DNA of 64,000 bases from NCBI GenBank assembly GCA_963784065.1, contig CAWAQA010000003.1, positions 1,426,001-1,490,000 of the forward strand, given 5' to 3'. This document shows positions 27,678 through 37,194 of the stretch, one piece after another. The position numbers and the translations under genes were made by a program. Source of the DNA: CAWAQA01 sp963784065 (GTDB taxonomy: Bacteria; Acidobacteriota; Vicinamibacteria; Vicinamibacterales; UBA2999). The notes below the pieces were generated by a model. It saw nothing but the letters and a program-made list of their open reading frames with translations. It did no database searches and was not told where the DNA came from. Position 1 is the first letter of the stretch, and the number at the start of each line of letters is the position of its first letter.

Positions 27678-28388
27678 GGCAGCCCCTGCCCGGCGCTGCG
27701 CGCCGCCATCAGCAGCTCCGCCATCTCGAGGTCGAAGCGTCGTCGATGTCGAGCGAATCCTCGCGCGACATCGACGAGGCCACGGGTGTCGGGGCCGTAG
27801 AGCGTCCGTCGCGCGACCAGCACCGGGGTCCGGACGGCAACGACGGCCGGGCCGTTGCGCGCGAACAAGCGCGGCTTGTCCTGGCGCCGTGACGGCACGT
27901 CGCCCTCGAGCGCCGGCAGCAGGCGATCGCCGTCGAGCCGCATCAGCGACGAGGGCGTGAACTGGTGCGGCACCGGCATGACGGTCACGACCGAATCGGC
28001 TCCGGACGATTGCAGCAGCGTCGACGGCGGCATCGATGTGCTCGGCGCGACGAAACGGCGACGTCGGCTGCAGCAGCACGATGACGTCGGCGCGGTAGCC
28101 TTCGCGCCGCTCGAGCGTGGCGACGAGATCCAGCAGCACGTCGAGCATCGGCGTCTCGTCAGCGCCAGGAGCACAGGGCGCAGGAACGGCACCTCGACGC
28201 CGCGCCCCTGCGCCGCCGTTGCGATCTCCTCGTCGTCGGTGCTGACCATGCACACGCGTGAGCCGGCGGCTCGCGCGTGCGGCATCGCAGGTATAGGCGA
28301 TCAGCGGCCTGCCGCCGAGCGGCGCAAGGTTCTTGCGCAGAATGCCCTTCGACCCGCCGCGCGCCGGAATCACGCCGAGTACTTGCAT
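27674..28388 (-). CDS. neuA: CMP-nonulosonate cytidylyltransferase 2, NeuA-like (frameshifts)
   Basis: About 237 residues. QVLGVIPARGGSKGILRKNL is the CTP-binding signature. CMVSTDDEEIATAAQGRGVE, DETPMLDVLLDLVATLE and VIVLLQPTSPFRRAEHIDAA follow, then SVVTVMPVPHQFTPSS, NGPAVVAVRTPVL and DLEMAELLMAARS near the end. Frameshifts near 28275, 28165, 28035, 27900 and 27730. Compared with the copy at 17125-17832 it has RKN rather than DKN after the glycine motif and a different C-terminus, so it may use a different acid. Coupled to B2 (GTGA). Confidence 0.84.
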
Positions 28389-28404
28389 GTGAAAGGTTCG
28401 CGCA

Positions 28405-28425
28405 GGGGCCGGCTTCAGCGGCCCC
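28405..28425. repeat. REP-like hairpin, one base short
   Basis: GGGGCCGGCTTCAGCGGCCCC differs from the main palindrome by one missing C in the right arm, which may itself be a sequencing error. It lies at the NeuC/NeuA boundary and obscures the end of the NeuC reading frame. Confidence 0.55.
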
Positions 28426-29597
28426 GCGACTGCTGATGTGATACTGAATACGCTTCTGCACGTGCAGCGGCGTGGTTGCCAGCACGTCGGCAATCCGCAC
28501 GCCGGCGCGGCCGTCGCCGTAGAGGTGCGCCGGCTCATACGGGCCGTGCGCCAGCTGCTGCCGGATCGCACTCAGGATGGCCGACCGTTCGCGTGCCACG
28601 TCGATGACGTTCGGTCCGCGCTCGCGGCCGTCCTGCCGGCTCCCGATGTTCACCGCCGGCGTCCCGATGAACGCGCCCTCGCGAATCGACGCGCTCGAAT
28701 TGCCGACCAGGCACGCGGCGCTCTTCATCAGCCGCAGGTAGGTCTCGACCGGAAAATTCTTGTAGAAGCGGATGTACTCGGGCTTGTAGCGCTCGCGGAA
28801 GCGCCGCATCCCTCGCGCGACGTCCTCCGAGCCGGCGTCCACGTTCGGCCAGAGCATGATCGTCGGCATCTGCAGCTCGTGCAGCGCCATCAGCGTCTCG
28901 GTGATCTGCTCCTCAGCCTGCGCCGTACTCCGTGGTCACCGGATGCTGGCTCACCAGCAGGAACGGCTCGTCGGTCGCGATGTGCCCGCCGACGCCCTTC
29001 GCGATCGAGCCATTCGGCGTCGAGCTCCGCGCCGCCATTGGCCGATCACCTCGGCGAGCAGATCGATCCGCGGGCAGCCCACGACGTGCACGCTGTCGGG
29101 ATCTTCGCCGAGCCGGATGATGCGATCCGCCGCTTCCTGATTTGCCGGGAAGTGCACGTGCGCCAGCTTGGTGATCGCGTGCCTGATGCTTTCGTCGATG
29201 GTGCCGGTGACCTCGCCGCCCATCGTGTGCGCGAGCGGGATGTTCATGTAGGCGCCCGCGACCGCGGTCGCCATCGTCTCGAACCGGTCGCCAACGGTGA
29301 TCACGACGTCGGGCTTGAGCAGCTCGAACAGCGTGGGCAGCTCCAGCAGGCCGAGCCCCGTTGACTTCGCCATCGTCACCGGCGTCTCGCCTTCGACGAT
29401 CATGTTGACCCGCGCGTCGGCGACGAAGCCGTCGCGCACGATGACGTCGACGACCGACCCGAAGCGATCGAGCAGCGCCGAGGCGCGCGACGATGATCTG
29501 AAGCTCGAGGTCCGGGATGCGCCTGGACGGCGCGCATGACCGACTTGATGCTGCCGTAATTGGCACGCGAGCCGACGACGACACAGACCTTACGCAT
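28414..29597 (-). CDS. neuC: UDP-GlcNAc 2-epimerase (hydrolysing) 2, NeuC/LegG-like (frameshifts)
   Basis: Starts MRKVCVVVGSRANYGSIKSV. Continues MIVEGETPVTMAKSTGLG, DVVITVGDRFETMATA, AHTMGGEVTGTIDESIRH, LVSQHPVTTEYG, LWPNVDAGSEDVARGMRRF, ACLVGNSSASIREGAFIG and AVNIGSRQDGRERGPNVI. These are all UDP-GlcNAc 2-epimerase hallmarks. The start lies inside the end of the deacetylase (8-nt ATGCGTAA overlap). Frameshifts near 29495, 29025 and 28915; the exact stop is uncertain (28414 proposed). It shares most motifs with the copy at 18838-20005 but not its N-terminus, so it is not a recent duplicate. Confidence 0.85.
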
Positions 29598-30540
29598 CGG
29601 CCGGCACCTCGTCTGCGCGCGCCACGTCGCGGGTATCGAACCGCGGCAGCTCGTAGCGCGCCTCGACGCCGATCAGCGCCTCGCGGCGTACGGTGTTGAA
29701 GGCCATCGAATAGCCGCACTCCTCGAGCACGGCCAGCGTGTCGGCGTTGTAGGTGTGCGTGAAGCCATAGGGATAACAAAATGACACGTGTGCCTGTCCC
29801 GTCAGATCCTGGATGAGGTGAACGCCGGCGCCGAGCTCCGCCCGCTGCTCGTCTCGCGTGAGCCGCGACAGTACGGGGTGCGTCTGGGTGTGGAAGCCGA
29901 AGGTCATGCCGCCCGCCGCCATCTCGCGAACCTGGGCGGACGAGAGATACAACGAGCGGGCGAAATCGACGCTGTCGCCAAGATGGCGCTCGAAGAGGTT
30001 CGACAGCACGCGGTCTGCCACCGGGTACGGCGCTTCGTAGTTCAGGATGCGCTTGACCCGGACGTCGGGCGCTTCGTCGTAGCGATAGATCCCGCCGCGG
30101 CCGTCCGGCCGGCGCGATGAGCGACGCCCTCCGCTTCGAGCGCCGTGGCAGCTTCCCTGGTGAACCGGGCGGCGCCGAGATGGCTGAGGAGGAAATGCGT
30201 CCTGTGCACGTTCAGCAGCCGCGGGCGATCGCCTTGCGTGGCGCCGGAGAGAAAGAAGATCCCGCCGAGACCTCGCTCGCGCAGCAGCGGAAAGACGTGC
30301 TCGTAGTGATCGACAAACCCGTCGTCGAAGGTGAGCAGCGCCGTCGGCCTGTCGAACGGCAGCGCCCGCCTGGACCGCGTGCTCGAACGCCGGGCCGTCG
30401 ATCACGTCGAACCGAGCCTGCAGCCAGTCGAGCTGCGCGGCAAAGCCGGCGACCGACAGTGCCTTGATGCCCGGAAAGGCCGTGCGCTCGACGTCGCGGA
30501 CGTAATGGTAGAAGACGATGGTGCAGCCGGGAGCGTTCAT
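29590..30540 (-). CDS. Polysaccharide deacetylase (NodB domain; frameshifts)
   Basis: 317 codons from ATG 30540 (ATGA with the formyltransferase). The start reads GCTIVFYHYVRDVERTAFPG. The NodB metal/catalytic block TFDDGFVDHYEHVFPLL is present but shifted out of frame around 30370-30200. It returns to frame for YLSSAQVREMAAGGMTFGFH, HTQTHPVLSRLT (the metal-binding His pair) and FCYPYGFTHTYNADTL. The enzyme removes N- or O-acetyl groups from a sugar chain or lipid-linked sugar using a divalent metal. No signal peptide is visible, so it should act in the cytoplasm. Its pairing with a formyltransferase suggests acetyl-to-formyl exchange. Confidence 0.85.
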   Translation of the reverse strand: MNAPGCTIVFYHYVRDVERTAFPGIKALSVAGFAAQLDWLQARFDVIDGPAFEHAVQAGAAVRQADGAAHLRRRVCRSLRARLSAAARARSRRDLLSLRRHARRSPAAAERAQDAFPPQPSRRRPVHQGSCHGARSGGRRSSRRPDGRGGIYRYDEAPDVRVKRILNYEAPYPVADRVLSNLFERHLGDSVDFARSLYLSSAQVREMAAGGMTFGFHTQTHPVLSRLTRDEQRAELGAGVHLIQDLTGQAHVSFCYPYGFTHTYNADTLAVLEECGYSMAFNTVRREALIGVEARYELPRFDTRDVARADEVPADA

Positions 30541-31342
30541 GCGGCCCGCTCCGGCTCCACGAGCCGCAGGGCCGCGTCGCGCGCGACCCGCGAGGCGAGG
30601 TAGTCGTCAATCATGCCGGTCTCGAAATGGCGATACAGCGTCCGGACGGCATCCGCGCTGAAATCCTTGCGTTGATAGAGACGGCCGCCGCTCCACTGCG
30701 GTACCGCGCGCGCGGCGCCGGCCACGTGCGCCGGGCTGCGCGCAGGAGGGCCTGCGCGGCCGCGGCGATGGTCTTGTTGCCGACGTCATGAGGGCCGTCG
30801 CCCGGCGCGATCTGCGGACGCGCGTGCGCCAGGATCGGCCCGGTGTCGATCCCGGCATCGATGTAGTGGATCGTGGCGCCGACGTATTCCGGCTCGCGGT
30901 TCACCAGCGGCCAGAAGTTCGTGCCGGCGCCGCGATAGTACGGCGACAGCCCGAGGTGGATGTTGATGATGCGCCCCTCGAAGGCCGAGAGGAACGGCTC
31001 GCGCAGGATGCCGGTGCCGAAGACGAGGACGACATCCGGGGCGAGCGCGATCATCCGTTCGACCTCGGTCGCCGCGCTGCAGGCGCCCGCCGCGACGATC
31101 CTGTGGACGGCGCCGCGTCCGAGCTGGACGTTCGCGGCCGCCGCGAAGTAGCGCGCCTCCGACGCGTCGCGGTCGGCGAAATGCCGCTCGATGACCGCCT
31201 CGTCGTCGGCGCCCTGCGCGTATCGCTCGGGGCGGAAGGTCTTCTCCTCCTGCCAGACGCCGGCGAGATCGCACGCGGCGGCGACCGTGTTGGCGACGAA
31301 GACGTGGCGGCGGAACGTGCTGGTGAGCAGGATGGCTTTCAT
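30537..31342 (-). CDS. Formyltransferase-domain protein (sugar N-formyltransferase-like; frameshift)
   Basis: About 268 residues. MKAILLTSTFRRHVFVANTV opens the domain. The catalytic triad region is clear: GRIINIHLGLSPYYRGAGTN (Asn and His) and HYIDAGIDTGPIL (Asp), as in methionyl-tRNA and sugar formyltransferases using N10-formyl-THF. It is shorter than tRNA formyltransferase and lacks its C-terminal domain, which fits a sugar enzyme. One frameshift near 30735 precedes the tail QWSGGRLYQRKDFSADAVR. ATGA overlaps on both sides (family A protein 6 and deacetylase). Confidence 0.85.
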
Positions 31343-32467
31343 GTCGTCACGAGCGCGCTCAGCGCGAGCTGCAGGAGGCTGGCCTGGGCGACGTCGAGCG
31401 GCACCAGCGCCGCAGCTCCCATGCTCTCGAAGGCCCGCTGTGCCGCGTGCAGGTGATGCGGCTTGAAGGAGCGCTTGGAGTAGAAGGCAACTGCCGGCAC
31501 GCCGTACAGCGGCGCGAGATACGAGTAGCCGCCATACGTGCCGACAAATGCGCGGGCGCCGCCGATCACCGCGCTCTGCACGGCGAGGTTGCGTGCCGGC
31601 GTCACGTTCTGCGCGATCGTGAAGACCCGGCCCGCGGCCGAGAGCGCGATGTCGTCGTGATCGTCGACGCTGAAACCGGGATTGAGGAGGACAACCGGGC
31701 TCCGCTCGGCGAGCGACGCGATGACCGTCCGGGCGAACGCCTGGTTGTCTGCCGTCGGCGGGAACGAGGCGCTGAAATAGAACCGCACGGCGACGTACTC
31801 GTGCGGCAGCCCCTGCGGACGCTCTGCCGCCGGCGGCTCGAGCCGGCGATAGCGCGTGAACTGGTCGATGCGGGCGTATCCCGCTTCGTCGTTCCAGTAG
31901 GGGGCGAACGCGCGGTACATCATGCCGGGGTGCAGCACGTCGAACTCGGCGAGCCCGCGCTGCTGCATCACGGCGCCGAGGATGCGCTCGTCGAACGCGC
32001 CCATCCTGGCGCTGCTTCCGCTTTTCCTCGCCGGTTGCCGCGCGGAACTCGTCGGGGTCCACGAGCGCGAACGCGTCCGCATACGCGCCGGACGTGGTCC
32101 CGTACCAGGACTCGACGCCGCCGCGCGAGATCACCAGCTCGCGCGCCCGGATGTCCCACCGGGCGCGAACCCACTCGAGGAAAGGAATCCAGTACAGCAG
32201 CTCGAAGCCGACCTCCCCCGTCCACGGGCCGATGACGACCGGCTTTCCGCTCGCGGCGATCTGGTCGAGCGTTTCGAACATCCGCTTGTCGTCACGCTCC
32301 GATTGGTTCGACAGGCTCCGCACGGCCTGCCGCAGCTCGCGCAGGTCCTTGGCCGTCGGCTGGCGCGCGACCAGCTGCGCGAGGTCCGTGACCTGCGCCT
32401 GCAGGCGTTCGAGTGCCTGCCGCGCGCCGGCGTCGGTTCCCGACGTGAAGAATCGCAGCCGCCTCAT
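31339..32467 (-). CDS. Family A protein 6 (one frameshift)
   Basis: About 376 residues from ATG 32467 (ATGA with B3). The N-terminal 75 residues look coiled-coil-like (ALERLQAQVTDLAQLV). Then come IGPWTGEVGFELLYWIPFL, SRGGVESWYGTTSGAYADAF, DEFRAATGEE, and after a frameshift near 32015 HPGMMYRAFAPYWND, VAVRFYFSASFPPTAD, LNPGFSVDDHDD and RAFVGTYGGYSYLAPLYGV. It belongs to the Tyr-Gly subgroup. It directly precedes the formyltransferase. Confidence 0.84.
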
Positions 32468-34137
32468 CGCATGCGCGCGCGCAGCGGTTTGACCACCGAC
32501 TTCTGCCACTGCTTGCCGGCGAGCTTCGCCCGCCGGCGCAGCCGCGACGCCGTCAGCGACGACGCCTTCCGGATACCTTTCCTCGTGCGGGTCACCGCCT
32601 TCTCCGTGCGGCGTGTTGCCGTACGCAGCCGCCTGCGGACGAACGCGAGCGGGTGAGGGCGGCTGAGCCAGCTCACGGTCCCCTGCACGCCGGCTCCCGC
32701 GAGCAGGAGCGGCCGCACGGCGTAACCCCACGCCGGCGCACGTCCGGCCGCGGCGCGGGCGCGGTGCACAGCCGTTCGATGGCGTCGGCGAAGATCGGCG
32801 TGGCCGGCCGGTCGAGCCCGTGCGGGCGGATGAAGCTGGCCACGAATCGCTGCGATCTCGGCGCGCGCGCCGTCGGGATCGCGCAGGCGATCGCTCAGCT
32901 GCCGGACGTGCTCGTCGAGCGTCGACGCCACCCGCAGAAAGCCGCCGTTCTCGGGCAGGAGGTGATGGAAGTGAATCGTCCCTTCCTGCGTGCCCGCAAA
33001 CTCCTCGGCCAGCAGCGAGAAGACCGGACGGCCGAGTGATCGCCGCCTCGATCATGGCGCTCGTGTTGACGCCGACGACGGCCGCGCGAGTGGTAGAGCG
33101 AGTCGAAGAAGTCGGCGCGGTTGTCCTCGTCGATCGGGTTGTACCGGCGCGCCGGGTACACGGCGACGCCGGGCAGGTCCGCGAGCGGATCGGACTCCCA
33201 TGCCTGGCAGTTGTACGGATGCGGCCGCACGAGGATGTTGCACGTCCCGGAGCGCGGGATCGTCGGCTCCACGAATCGCCGCAATCCACCTCCGCACGAA
33301 CGGCACCTCGACGTTGGACCGGGAGATGAAGCTCGACGAGCCGGTGAACAGGAGGAACGGACGGGTGTCGGGCAGGCCGACGCGCGCGCAGAACGTCTCG
33401 CGGTCGCGCGTGACCTGCTTCACGAACCAGCGATCGAACAACTGCGCGCCGGTCGTCGCAATCTTTGCTCGGCGGAATGTAGTGGTATTCGTGCGGCCTC
33501 GCGCTTCTGCGCCTCGTTCCAGACCACCACGAGATCGGGCTCGATGCGCAGCAGACCCTTGTTCGTCAGGTTGTCCCAGCTCGCGATGCACACGGCGGTG
33601 CGGATGCCGCAGGCGTGGGCGGCCTTGATCCAGTCGACCTGCTCGGACGCCGGCCGCGACGAGCGGCGAGACGAGCAGCACGTCAGGCGCCTGCTCGCGG
33701 AGAAACGCGACCATCGTCTCGCAGACCGGAATCGACCGGTCGGCAGCCATCAGCGCGCGCTCGACGGCTCGGACCGCGCCGGCGGGCATTCGCGGGATGG
33801 CGTCGAGCCAGTGGTACGCCGACGGGAGAATCTTCCGCTTCATCCGCGCCCGCAGCGCCGGCGCAGCGGCGAAGCGCGGGTGCAGATATCTGACGAAGTC
33901 CATGATGCCGCGCAGGCCGCGGGCGACGTCGCCCCACATGCCTTCGTGGTCGGGCGCGACGCCGAGCACGCGGACGCGGTCCTCATAGGCGCGCAGTCCG
34001 TCGAGGCCGACCGGCTTCCTCTCCCGGCCATAGCTCACCGCGAGGCTGACGACGTGGCCGCGCGAGGCCAGTTCCTCGATTGCCGAGTCGTAGAACCGGA
34101 GGTACTCCGGCGAGTCCATGAGGAACAGGATCTTCAT
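32464..34137 (-). CDS. Family B protein 3 (frameshifts)
   Basis: 558 codons from ATG 34137. Starts KILFLMDSPEYLRFYDSAI. DVLLVSPLVAAG, TTGAQLFDRWFVKQVTRDRE, PFLLFTGSSSFISRSNVEV, NILVRPHPYNCQAW and DFFDSLYHS are visible in alternating frames. The C-terminal 90 residues are strongly basic (RRTEKAVTRTRKGIRKASS). It is the most divergent of the minus-strand B proteins: it has AQLFDRWF where the others have AQCYDQWF and no DHL at the Trp block. Frameshifts near 33660, 33480, 33260, 33080 and 32860. ATGA overlaps with A7 upstream and A6 downstream. Confidence 0.8.
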
Positions 34138-35407
34138 GAGGATGGTCGACGAGGCCACCGGCGAGCGCGCAGGCGCACCAGCGGCAGATCGGCGACGTCG
34201 AGCGGCACGAGCGTGGCGCCGCCCAGCCGCTCGAACACACGCTGGGCGACGTGCAGGTGATGCGCCTTGAACGTGCGCGCCGAATAGAACGCCAGCGCAG
34301 CGCACGCCGCAGAACGGCGCCAGGTACGAATAGCCGCCGTAGGTGCCGACGAATGCGCGCGCGCGGGCGATCACGGCGGTCTGCACGGCCAGGTTGCGTT
34401 CGGGCGTCATGTGCTGCGGCCCGATCGTGATGACGCGGCCTGCCGGACGTCTCGACGTCGCGATGATCGTCAACGGCAAACGGCGTGTTCAGCAGCACCA
34501 CGGGCACGTGCCGGCTGATGGCGTCGATCGTGGACGCGACGAGCGCCCGGTTCGCCGGCGTGTCGGGAAAGCAGTCGCTGAAATAGAACCGCGCCGCCAC
34601 GTAGTCGGCCGGCAGCTCCCGCAGAATCGGATCGTCGGCCGGCTTCGAGCCGCGTCGTACGTCGTAATACGCGTCTCGACCCGGGCGATCGTCGCCACGT
34701 CCTTCCAGAACGGCATGAACAGCCGATACATCATGCCCGGGTGCAGCAGGTCGGCTCGCTCGAGGCGGTGCGCGGCCACTACGCGCTTGACGACCTCGGC
34801 GTCGAAGGCGCCAACCCGGCGCTGCTTCTTGGCGTCCTCGGTTGCGGCGCGGAACTCTGCCGGCGAGAAGAACGAGAACACGTCGGCATAGCGTGCCGCG
34901 AGCCCGCCGTACCACGCCGCCACGCCGCCGCGCGACACCACCAGCAGACGCTCGGGTGGATGCCGTACGTCGTCGTGACCCAGCGCACGAACGGCACCCA
35001 GTAGAGCAGCTCGAACCCGACCTCGCCCGGTCCACGGCCCGACGATGATCGGACGGTCATGGCGCAGGAGCTCCTCCACGCGGCGGGCGAACCGGCGGTC
35101 GTCCACGCCTTGCTCGTCGAGCAGCCGTGCGCGCTCGAGCGCGTCCGACAAAGCCGCGGTCCTGGTGCGCGAGCGACACGCTGCACATCCTCGACGCGCC
35201 GGTGCAGCGCGCGCACGTGCGTCGGCGCCGGCCCGCGTCGCGAGCTGCTCCGTCAGCTGGTCGAGCTGGTGCCGCTGCATCGCGAGATCTTCGCGCTGCG
35301 CCCGGCCGAACTTGCCGACCTTCTCCTCGAGCGCCGCGAGCCGTTCGAGCTGCCAGCGGCCGGTCAGGCGCGCAAGGAGCCGTCCCAGGGCGCTCCGCTC
35401 GCGTCAC
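34134..35407 (-). CDS. Family A protein 7 (frameshifts)
   Basis: About 424 residues, the longest A copy. GTG 35407 overlaps the B4 stop (GTGA). A ~115-residue helical N-terminus (QRHQLDQLTEQLATR) precedes VGPWTG followed, one frame over, by GEVGFELLYWVPFVRWV. Then SRGGVAAWYGGLAARYADVF, HPGMMYRLFMPFWKD, AARFYFSDCFPDTPANR, LLNTPFAVDDH, MTPERNLAVQTAVIARAR and AFVGTYGGYSYLAPFCGV. Frameshifts lie near 35370, 35030, 34965, 34640, 34450 and 34300. Its stop overlaps the B3 start. Confidence 0.8.
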
Positions 35408-37194
35408 GAGGCGCGCCACCGCGAGAGCAACCGGCTCGCGCTCTGCTTGAGACGGGCACGCAGCACGGCGCGCTCGCGCTGCCGCGACGCGAAACGCCTT
35501 CTCGCGCTCCCGCGCCGCCTTGTGCCGGGCCTTCTCCGCTTCGGCGTGCGCACGGTGGGCCTGCTTCGCCTGCGCCGCCGCCTCACGCGCGGCCAGCGTC
35601 TCCGCCCGTCGGCGGTCGCGGTCGTCCTTGATGGCGTCCTCCGCCTGCTGGCGCTGCCGGCGCTCGAGCCGTCTGGCGGCGCGGCGCTCGTCGCGCGCGC
35701 GTTCCTTGCGGCTCCAGTCGTCGCGGAACACCTGCGATCCGTAGAGCCGCCGAAGCAGGCGGAAGACCGGCGCCATCACCCAGCGCAGCGGCGACGTACC
35801 GCAACGGCGTTCGCTCGGGCGCCGGCTGCGCCATCCGCCGGAGATCGTCCACGGCGTCGCAGAACACCGGCGCGGCGGGCACGTCGAGACCATGCGGCCG
35901 GATGAACTCGCGCACGAACTGCGGGCTGGCGCCGAGCGGATCCGGCGGCCGCTGCAGCGAGGTCACCAGCTGCGCGTGGTGGACCTCGAAGCTGCGGCCG
36001 GCCTGCAGCGCGCCTCCCCCCACGGTGAGCAGGTAGTGGAAGTGCAACGTCCCTTCCTGGTTCTCGTGGAACTCGGGCAGCAGGATCGTGTGCGCCGGAC
36101 GGCCGACGACCGCTGCCTCGAGGAACGCGCTCGTGTTCAAGCCGACGACGGCGCTGCTGTAGTACAGCGACTCGAAATAGTCGTCCTTCGACGCATCGTC
36201 CACCGGGTTCGATCCGTAGAGCGCGACATGTTCGAAAGGAGAGAGGTCGATCGCGTTCCACTCGTCCATCCGCGCCGGATGGGGCCGAATCAGGACCGCC
36301 ACGGACCGCAGCTCCGGGTGTGCGCTCTCGCGCAGGCTCTGGACCCACCGGCGGACGAATTCCGCCTCGACGGGACTTCCCCAGAACAGCGCCGAGCACA
36401 CATAAAGGAGGAACGGCCGGTCGACCGGCAGCCCCACTCGCCGGCAGAACTCCTCGCGCGTGCGCACCGGCCGCCGTTCGAACCACTGGTCGTAGCACTG
36501 CGCGCCGGTGATCACCACGCGGTCGGCGGGAACACCGTGCAGGGCGACCGCCTCGTCCCGCTGCGTCTCGTTCCACACGAACACGCGATGCGGCATCTCG
36601 CGAACGAGCGCCTTGCTCGACAGATGATCCCAGCTCCCGACGCAGAACGCCGTGCGCAGGCCGAGCGCGAGCGCCGTGCGCAGCACCTCGAACTGCGACG
36701 ACCCGAGATACACGAGCGGCGTGATCAGCACCACGTCCGGCTGCTGCTCGCGCAGCTGCTGCTCGATTTCGGGGACCGGCGGCAGCGCGCGCTCGAACAT
36801 CCGCAGCAGCGACAGAAGGCGCCGCCGGTTCTGCGGCTTCTGGAACGCCGGGCGATTCGTCAGGCCGCACCAGCCGCGGCGGCACGCGCTCCTCGGATCG
36901 GGCCTTGAGCTCGGGCGTGGGGTCGTACTGCGGCTGGAAGTAGCGAAGGTAGTCGGCCCACAGGCGGATCGTCTTCGCCAGCTCGGACCAGAAGGCCGAG
37001 GTCGAGGGCGACAACCAGCTCCAGGTGATCGATGGATGGTCGGCGAGGAGCGTGTCCAGCGCCTTGCCCCAGCCAAGCGCCTCACCCCGCCCGAGCGCGA
37101 GGTGAATCACGTGCCCGCGGCGCGCCATCTCGCGAATCACCGGCTCGTACATCCGGAACGAGCCCAGGTGCCGCATTGAGAAGAAGATCTTCAC
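35404..37194 (-). CDS. Family B protein 4 (frameshifts)
   Basis: 597 codons. KIFFSMRHLGSFRMYEPVI starts at ATG 37194 (ATGA with B5). After a frameshift near 36870 the core is continuous: DVVLITPLVYLGSSQFEVL, SWDHLSSKALVR, VWNETQRDEAVALHG, VITGAQCYDQWFERR, LIRPHPARMDEW, DYFESLYYSSAVVGLNTSA and FLEAAVVGRPAHTILLPEF. Further shifts near 35790 and 35490 affect the tail, a very long Arg/Ala/Lys helix (DRDRRRAETLAAREAAAQ). It forms a B-to-A pair with A7. B4 and B5 share the MRHLGSxRMYE opening and are the closest B relatives. Confidence 0.83.

Noticed and set aside
25935..28571. One very long protein joining NeuC end, NeuA and family B2
   Set aside because: The frame is open only because frameshifts remove the stops; NeuA motifs switch frame inside it, and a GTGA start at 27677 marks the real B2 start.
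30611..33289. An 892-residue open frame spanning B3 tail, A6 and the formyltransferase
   Set aside because: It covers three separate homologous genes with ATGA junctions at 32467 and 31342; the middle part is out of frame with A6 conserved motifs.
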